Below are positions 58,070 to 64,000 of a stretch of DNA of 64,000 bases, in pieces. The DNA is from Atherix ibis (taxonomy: Eukaryota > Arthropoda > Insecta > Diptera > Athericidae). The notes under the pieces are model-generated. The model was not told the origin of the DNA. It saw only the letters and a list, made by a program, of their open reading frames with translations, and ran no database searches. The DNA is taken from NCBI GenBank assembly GCA_958298945.1, contig OY282609.1:37855212-37919211 (forward strand). Direction: 5' to 3'. Within the stretch, counting starts at the first letter, position 1. Each line of letters starts with the position of its first letter. A program made the position numbers and the translations under genes.

Positions 58070-58800
58070 CATGCAAATGATGGGAGAAGACCGGCATCTT
58101 AACATCGTCCAAAAGCTAAAGATAGGCCACAAAACAGTTTTAAACTATTCGCATAAAGTTGGATTAAAAAAAAACTCGATATTTGGATGCGAATTGACGC
58201 AAAAAAATAAAAACGAAACGAAATTGACCCATTACTTAAGCGGTTGATTCGGGATGATAAATGGTCACATACGACAATATTGTTCGAAAACAAACGTGGT
58301 GAAAATGCGGTGAAGTGGCTTAAACGGTAACCAAACCAGGACTAACGGTCGGGAAGTTTTTGCTGAACATTTAGTAGGAGTGAAAAGAAATCATCTACTA
58401 TGCCCTGCTTCTATATGGCCAAACACTAGATTTGGACCTCTACTGTCAACAATTGGACCGTTTGAAGTTAGCGATTGACCAGAAGCGACCGAAATTGGCC
58501 AACAGGAGAGACATTGTGTTCCATCAGGACAACGCCAGCCCACACTCGTCTATAATAACTCGCCAGAAACTCCGGAAGCTTGGTCCGGACCTGGCACCAA
58601 GCGATAACTGTCTTTTTTATCATTGAAAACTTTCTTAGTTATAAGAAATTGGCATCAAGAAAATTTTGTGAAAATTGCTTCGTCAAGATTTTCGAAAAAA
58701 AGGAGCCAGGCATTATGAAGTTATCTTTAAAATGGCAAAAAATTATAAAACAAAATGGTGCATATTTGACCCAAATCGGACAATCCGAATCATGTTAAAT
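58070..58800 (+). mobile_element. degenerate mariner fragment
   Basis: Plus-strand transposase relic in several frames: LNIVQKLKIGHKTVLNYSHK (about 58098-58157), KRNEIDPLLKRLIRDDKW (about 58212-58265, first Asp), TYDNIVRK, then a frame at 58432-58626 with LYCQQLDRLKLAIDQKRPKL and ANRRDIVFHQDNASPHSSII (second Asp). A 30-nt deletion removes the residues before PDLAPSD, leaving 24 residues between second and third Asp. C-terminus LKWQKIIKQNGAYLTQIGQS (about 58722-58785). Both terminal repeats are missing or eroded. It is of the mellifera/cecropia type and distinct in sequence from the 9711 copy. Confidence 0.8.
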
Positions 58801-58984
58801 AAAGTCTTGTAGAATTATTTGGAATAATCTTTGATATCTTAATTCAAAAATTTTAGCAACATTATTTTTTTATTACTGGATGCAGTATTAATTTGTTTGA
58901 TATTTAAAAGTGTTTTGTATGTTTCAAACGTTTCTCCCTTAATTAAAAAAATTGTATTTATAAATGACTAAATTATAAGGTTAT

Positions 58985-58990
58985 TTTATT
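58985..58990 (-). terminator. polyadenylation signal for the exon at 59040-59163
   Basis: AATAAA on the minus strand, about 50 nt after the TAA stop. Same caution as for other hexamers in AT-rich DNA. Confidence 0.3.
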
Positions 58991-59039
58991 TATAATTTAA
59001 ATTTTATATTCCAAAGAAAAAAAACAGCAAAAGACAAAA

Positions 59040-59163
59040 TTACGCACTCGTCAAATTGAATTTAGCATGAAAGCTATCAAAATATATTTGCGTTTCGATA
59101 TTTTGTTCTTCGGCATAATTGCTTAGATCATCATGATTTCGTTGACGGGAAAATTTAACGTTT
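59040..59163 (-). CDS. candidate last coding exon, soluble polar tail
   Basis: A minus-strand pyrimidine-rich acceptor (TTTTCTTTTTGTTATCTGAT... ending ATATAG at 59164) is followed by 124 nt open to TAA: one base completing a codon, 40 codons and the stop. The peptide reads NVKFSRQRNHDDLSNYAEEQ and NIETQIYFDSFHAKFNLTSA. The acceptor has the same phase as the exon at 54857-55013, so the two could be alternative last exons of one gene or ends of two genes. The product is unrecognised. Confidence 0.4.
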
Positions 59164-60439
59164 CTATATAGCAGAAGATCAGATAACAAAAAGAAAATGC
59201 TTGTCCTTTAAGAAATTCATAAAAGATTTTCACAAGAAAAAATGGGAAAAACCAGAAAAAATATTGATACGTCTTTTCATTTAAATACCGATAAAAATTT
59301 TTAAACGATTAAAACAATACTCCACCCTTTTCCATTTTATCAACTTAGACCATACGTATTTGATAACTTTATATTTAATGGAATAACTCATATTTTAAAA
59401 TTAAAATTAAATTCTTGTTTATATTAATTTAATTTTTATTTTAAAACATTAGTAAATTTCCTATCATAAATTTCCTTATAATACACAGATATTTGTGTAT
59501 TTATACACATATAAAATATTTATATATTTTATGTTATTTTATATGATATTTTACTATTTATTATCCAAATAAAGAGAGCAATAAAAATTAATCTACAGTT
59601 TCTATAAGAGTTTAAATGCATACGGATGATTTTCTTTGTATGTTGAAGAACATGCTTGCATTTCTATTCATTTTCCTGCCTTGAATAACAAATTTATCCG
59701 TATGTGGTAGTTTTATTAACAAGAGCTCCTTAACGGAAAGATTAAAGTCTCAATTAACTCTCATCAGTTCATCTGTATTAACCGAGCATGGTTGATACTT
59801 AGAAGGATTTGTGAAAACTTTTTCCATGATCATTATTCTACTTAATATTTTGCCTACGAGTATACATAATATATGTATGTGATATAATTTATCAACATGG
59901 TAAACTATTGTATATACGCCATTATATAATATAATTTGATATAAAGGCAATAACCACTTCAATAGGATACAATACTTATGAATTATATGTTTCGATATTC
60001 ACATACAACACAAAGAAGCTATTTAATGACTGTTATTTAAAGATTATGTTATTTAAATATTGAAAAACCATTTTCTCTCTACAAAAGTTATTTAACCAAT
60101 AATTATTATGAAATAGATAACAAGAAAATGCACATTTGTTAACATAACATAATACCACATTGACAGTTTCTGTTTATGTTGGATTATTAAAACGAAAAAT
60201 TAAATACTATGAGAATACCATTAAATTAGCAGTGTAGAAAATAAGTTAATTAATCCAATCAAATCTCATATACTTTATAAACTTTTCAAGATAAAACAGA
60301 ACATTGATATAATTATTGAAAAAGGTATCTAATATAGAAAGAACTAACGAGCCGTGAAAATTTATAAAAGATTATTCAAAATTCAGTTCACGATCGAAAA
60401 AAATTATTGTGTAAAAACGATCTTTCACGTAGCCCTATA
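59164..60439. other. AT-rich spacer or intron
   Basis: A third weak minus-strand exon-like patch lies at about 59750-59830 (EKVFTNPSKYQPCSVNTDEL then MRVN and a stop) behind a TTAAGTAG acceptor, with AATAAA at 59712-59717. The rest is AT-rich with no features. Confidence 0.3.
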
Positions 60440-60740
60440 AGAAAAAATACGAAATTGTCAAAATGCCAACCTTGTAGGCCAATTGACATCACCGAATCTC
60501 AAGATAACGCATCCTTGGAGCTCTTTACACAAGAAAACTAAAATGTCTCCTGTTGTGGGACTTGGTCCAGAATAATATGTTCAAGGTCAGGACAAAAAAC
60601 TCGGTTATTCTGTAGCCATAGCGTTAAGAATTGACACATGTGAGTTTTTAATGCCACATATACTTTTCGCGGATACAATAGATTATCCATAGTCAAGTGG
60701 GCTTTTAATGCCCCGTATACGGAAATTTTGCTTATTGCTT
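60440..60740 (-). mobile_element. DD41D (rosa-type) mariner fragment 5
   Basis: The minus strand, across frames, reads YRITEFFVLTLN (about 60590-60625), a TGDILVFLCKELQGCVILRF block and GDVNWPTR (about 60480-60560), then GYVKDRF-like sequence near 60415-60440. This matches the DD41D second-to-third-Asp region (RYRxMITxFFxPxL; LFxKEFxGRVISRFGDVNWPPRS). The open frame at 60538-60750 is mostly in another frame. No ends found. Confidence 0.6.
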
Positions 60741-61099
60741 TTAAGAACATTTAGCGCGAATGTAATATTCGGTGATTTAACAGGATTTATAATGTAATAC
60801 ACATACGTCAAAAACTAAACAAAATGCCATCACGTCAACTATCCCAACCACAAATTGGATAACCCTATACTCATTTGTAAATTTTACAAAATTTAACAAA
60901 ACTGTCGCATTTAAAATTTATCGATCAAAATCTACAATTAGTCATATAACAAATTATTAGAATCTTAGAATTTTTGAATTAAATGCAAATTTTCTAATTT
61001 TAGGATAAATGTTTTTATCACATTTAAAACAATACCTTCATCGAATTTTTCTTTATGGGCTCTGTAGATTAAAAAGCAGATTTAATCTGGTCTCCGCTT
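60741..61099. other. AT-rich spacer
   Basis: No features seen. Confidence 0.4.
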
Positions 61100-61690
61100 A
61101 GAAAAAAAGACAGTTCGTGGATTACTTTCCTCGTACGAACGCCTTATACCGTCTAATTAGTACGCCTTATTGACGGTTTGACCATCCGACAGGAATTCGT
61201 GGAACACAACACAAGTCTTTGACGTGGCATTTTGTGCTGTGGCTCTTGTTTTAGGAGCAGTAACGAAGTTTGTACCTATATAAATACACGTCTCATCGAC
61301 AGTTATGTAAGCTTCATGAATGATGCTGTCTTTGAAAAAAATTGAGAAATTTTGAAACACATCAAACGGCAACGCATTCTATCGGTTAATGCAAAAGAAA
61401 TTCAACGATCTTCAGAAATATCTCTAATTCCCTCGTACGATTTGAAAGCACAATTTTTTTCACTTATTCGACGTTCTCTTAAAGAGACGTCCAGAACGAA
61501 GCATGTTCTTCACAACCGTCTATGTATACTTTATACCAGTTATAAATATTGGTGGAGTCCTCATAGGCATTCTGCAACATATTCAACGCTTCCGCGAAGG
61601 AAACACAATTTGTTTCTTGGATACACAATTTAAAAATCATTTTTTGCTCAACACTATATTCTATGGTAAAAATTGGCTTAAACAGCAACC
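61100..61690 (-). mobile_element. mariner fragment of the 22157 type
   Basis: Minus strand. The N-terminal half in the frame 61479-61712 reads YSVEQKMIFKLCIQETNCVS, FAEALNMLQNAYEDS and YNWYKVYIDGCEEH, matching the EQRxxIKFCxKxG...ETxxMLQxAYGxxxLSxxxVxEWYKxF start of mariner transposases. Then FFKDSIIHEAYITVDETCIY (first-Asp motif, about 61270-61330), and TSKTCVVFHEFLSDGQTVNK then AYxLDGIRR (61150-61215), like the GRTVNKEYYLQVMRKLR segment at 22157. The middle and the remaining catalytic part are missing. Confidence 0.65.
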
Positions 61691-61845
61691 AATGAGAAGA
61701 AATTTGATGCAAATACCAGATAAAGTGGTGTCAAATCAGGAGAAAATATTCAATAGTTCATTTTATGGGAAATTTGATGATAGTGTGTATATGATTAATA
61801 AATTGTGCTTACTCAGTAAGAAATATATATTCATCTAATGAACTC

Positions 61846-62082
61846 TCAGTTATCAATATTATTAATATCAAATTCATTAAATATGTTTATTTTAGGGAAG
61901 AGATGATACTTCTTACATACACCAATATCCCCCAAATTGATTAGTTCTAATTTCAACTCTCCAGCATACTTTTTAAGTAAGTGATAAAACTCTAAACCAT
62001 ACATTGAAAATTAAGTATTGGGCCGAATAACATACTTTATAACGTTCAATAACCTATAAGCGACATAAACTAAATTATTTTG
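61846..62082 (-). pseudogene. unrecognised decayed frame with one stop
   Basis: One minus-strand frame reads KFHQNNLVYVAYRLLNVIKY, VIRPNT, a TAA, FSMYGLEFYHLLKKYAGELK, LELINLGDIGVCKKYHLFPK, then INIFNEFDINNIDN and TGA (61846-61848). A single nonsense codon in about 79 codons of AT-rich DNA, and varied residues, suggest former coding sequence. No family recognised. The ATG at 62002-62004 gives a 52-residue open frame. Confidence 0.3.
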
Positions 62083-62332
62083 ATGAAACTTTGAAAATAT
62101 TAATTAATATAAGCTTCTTCAACCAAACCAAATCCGAAAATGAACTATAATCAGTTTAAAAAATGCAGGAAAATACAATATTACAAAATAGGCAAAGTAT
62201 TAGAAGTTATCAAAGGGAATAGATGAGTGAAAGTTCATGTTTGAATATTTGGTACTCGTATGTTACTGAATGTTACTTGAGCTGATTTGTTAAGGGGCTT
62301 ACCGAATAGATCTAATTAGATTTTCAACCCCA
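62083..62332. other. AT-rich spacer
   Basis: No features seen. Confidence 0.4.
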
Positions 62333-62871
62333 TTTTTTCAATAGGCTACGTTGACAATTTTGTCATTCAGGTTTTTGATATGGTTGCAGTTGAAAATTTA
62401 CCATTTGTTATAAGGTTTTCAATTTTGCACTAAAATTGTATTAAAATAATTCAAATCCATTATGAAAATAGTCGATCTCTGAAAGCTGTTTTTTTCTGGG
62501 TATTTTTACAGAATCGTGTGTTACCTCTGATAAAAAAACAATAGATTTATTATAAACCAAATTCAATGGACGTCTATTGGCCATTAAAATCAAGTCATTT
62601 AACACCGTTAAACTTCTTCTTGTGAGGCTATATAAGAAAGGTAAGGTTTATGAAAATAGTCCACATGTTATTGAAGAACACAAAACCAATATCAATTGCG
62701 TGATCCATGAAATAGAGATCCACAATTATGCAAAAATATGATCGAAAATTTTATAGAAACAATCGAGTTGTGGTGGACATTTGTCCGATATATTAAAAAA
62801 TAATGGAATTTTCATACAAAATATGTGTTTCATTTAAAATTAAAAAAAAAAAAAATTATTTGTAGACCCTG
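62333..62871 (+). mobile_element. DD41D (rosa-type) mariner fragment 6, internally deleted
   Basis: It aligns directly at DNA level with the 15330 copy: AAAATTGTATTAAAATA followed by TTCAAAT and CATTATGAAAAT. A large internal deletion joins the 5' leader to a segment with IDLL*TKFNGRLLAIKIKSF and NTVKLLL*GYIRK (about 62545-62645). The right terminus TGTAGACCCTG at 62861-62871, followed by TA, is the reverse complement of the left terminus at 15330. It shares its subfamily with fragment 2. Confidence 0.75.
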
Positions 62872-64000
62872 TATATGCTGTAACACTGTTCACCAATTAA
62901 TATATCATCAAATAATTCGTTTATTTAGCTCGTTATAAAAATCATTAAATAAAAAGTAATTTAATAACACAGAGAACAAAATATAAAAAAGAATTTCGAT
63001 CGAATTTAGAAAAAATATTATTATCATAAAAAATATAAAGCTTTTTAGACGATACAATAATAAAATATCGTTTTCTTAAATGAATATGATTTAATTTTAA
63101 ATTTTTGTTTGGGCAGTTCTTCAATATTTTGTAAGCTATAACAAATACGTGTATCCATTTGAATGAGGGAGATTTAAGTTTATAATAAAGTTCCATTTCG
63201 CAAAAACAAATATAAATCAGAATAAATTACAAGTCTAATAAAACATAAAGGGCATTATCATTATAACTTGATGTATTTCCATTAATATTCTTCCTAATAA
63301 ATTTGTACCATAGCGTACCAGTACATGGTAATCAGTTATAATTGATAATGTTTATTAAATTAAATATATATTGATTAATGTAAGCAAACAACATGAATGA
63401 AGACTAAAATAGGGTTTATAAATCAAAAGCCGATAATATTATTAATTAATTGTTCTATAGACACTCATCAGATTAATTACCATCATTTTATAATTACTCG
63501 ACTGCTTTGCTTTATACACAATTTTCATAAATATGTTAATTTATTGATAAAATCTTCTAAAACGTGACTATCTCAGAAAATCAACAACATTTCATATTTA
63601 TTGTATCCAGTAAATTTGCAATCAAACGACTGCGTTATATCGTAAAATTCAAAAATCGATTTCACAAATAAAATTAATCACGAATCGAACTTTCCAAAAA
63701 GACATTCTATGTACATTAGACGAGCATGGATTAAGATTCTGCCTATTCGCAGCGGACTAAATAGATAATCTTTTAGTCTATATAAAGAGTCAACATTAAT
63801 AAAACTATAGAAACTGTAGAATCCATATTAGCCCCAAAGGTATATTACTTTAGGCAAATGTTGATATTTATTTCGATGTGGCGGTAATCCTTTATGTGGT
63901 AAACTACAAGCTTGTAGTACATCAACATAGAGCTATCACAAAACAAAGTTGATAAAATATTCTAATCACCATAAATATGTCAAAGGGTACGGCAGCTTTT
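62872..64000. other. AT-rich spacer
   Basis: About 1.1 kb of AT-rich DNA. The minus-strand frame at 62945-63196 is lysine/isoleucine-rich and unrecognised. No other features. Confidence 0.45.

Overview
The window reads as AT-rich nuclear DNA from an insect, most likely a dipteran fly. Support for this: about three quarters A+T, no operon-like gene packing, degenerate R1-clade and Jockey-clade retrotransposons, many Tc1/mariner relatives, and a leucine-rich-repeat secreted protein of dipteran type. The species cannot be fixed from the sequence. There is no sign of a prokaryote, and no CRISPR array, rRNA or convincing tRNA.

Only one intact protein-coding gene is well supported: a single-exon, plus-strand gene at 49916-51286. 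It encodes a secreted protein with a signal peptide, about nine leucine-rich repeats and a C-terminal coiled coil. Weaker evidence (splice-site pairs, open phase-consistent frames, local GC rise) points to isolated minus-strand exons at 13889-13981, 54857-55013 and 59040-59163. These would make much of the window intronic or intergenic to larger minus-strand genes.

Most other non-simple sequence is a transposon graveyard. Non-LTR retroelements: an R1-clade copy (690-2590, minus), Jockey-clade copies (5296-6830 minus; 21260-21680 plus; 35460-37730 plus; 38690-40230 plus; 44310-47480 minus) and an RNase H-bearing element (24085-25370, minus). DNA transposons: a nearly complete mariner with perfect 32-bp ends (9711-10952), further mariners at 12002-13164, 18221-18450, 22157-22997, 28777-29960, 31265-31760, 58070-58800 and 61100-61690, six pieces of DD41D (rosa-type) elements, a Tc1 relative (27877-28770), a piggyBac fragment (55130-55400) and a 304-bp foldback MITE (52337-52640). 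None has an intact transposase or reverse transcriptase.

At 52680-53800 lies a rearranged relic of a cysteine-rich multicopy arthropod gene family, beside a 166-bp CTT/GAA tract. The remainder is very AT-rich spacer with scattered perfect hairpins (41990-42048, 42936-43013, 43503-43560, 44091-44126, 48692-48744).
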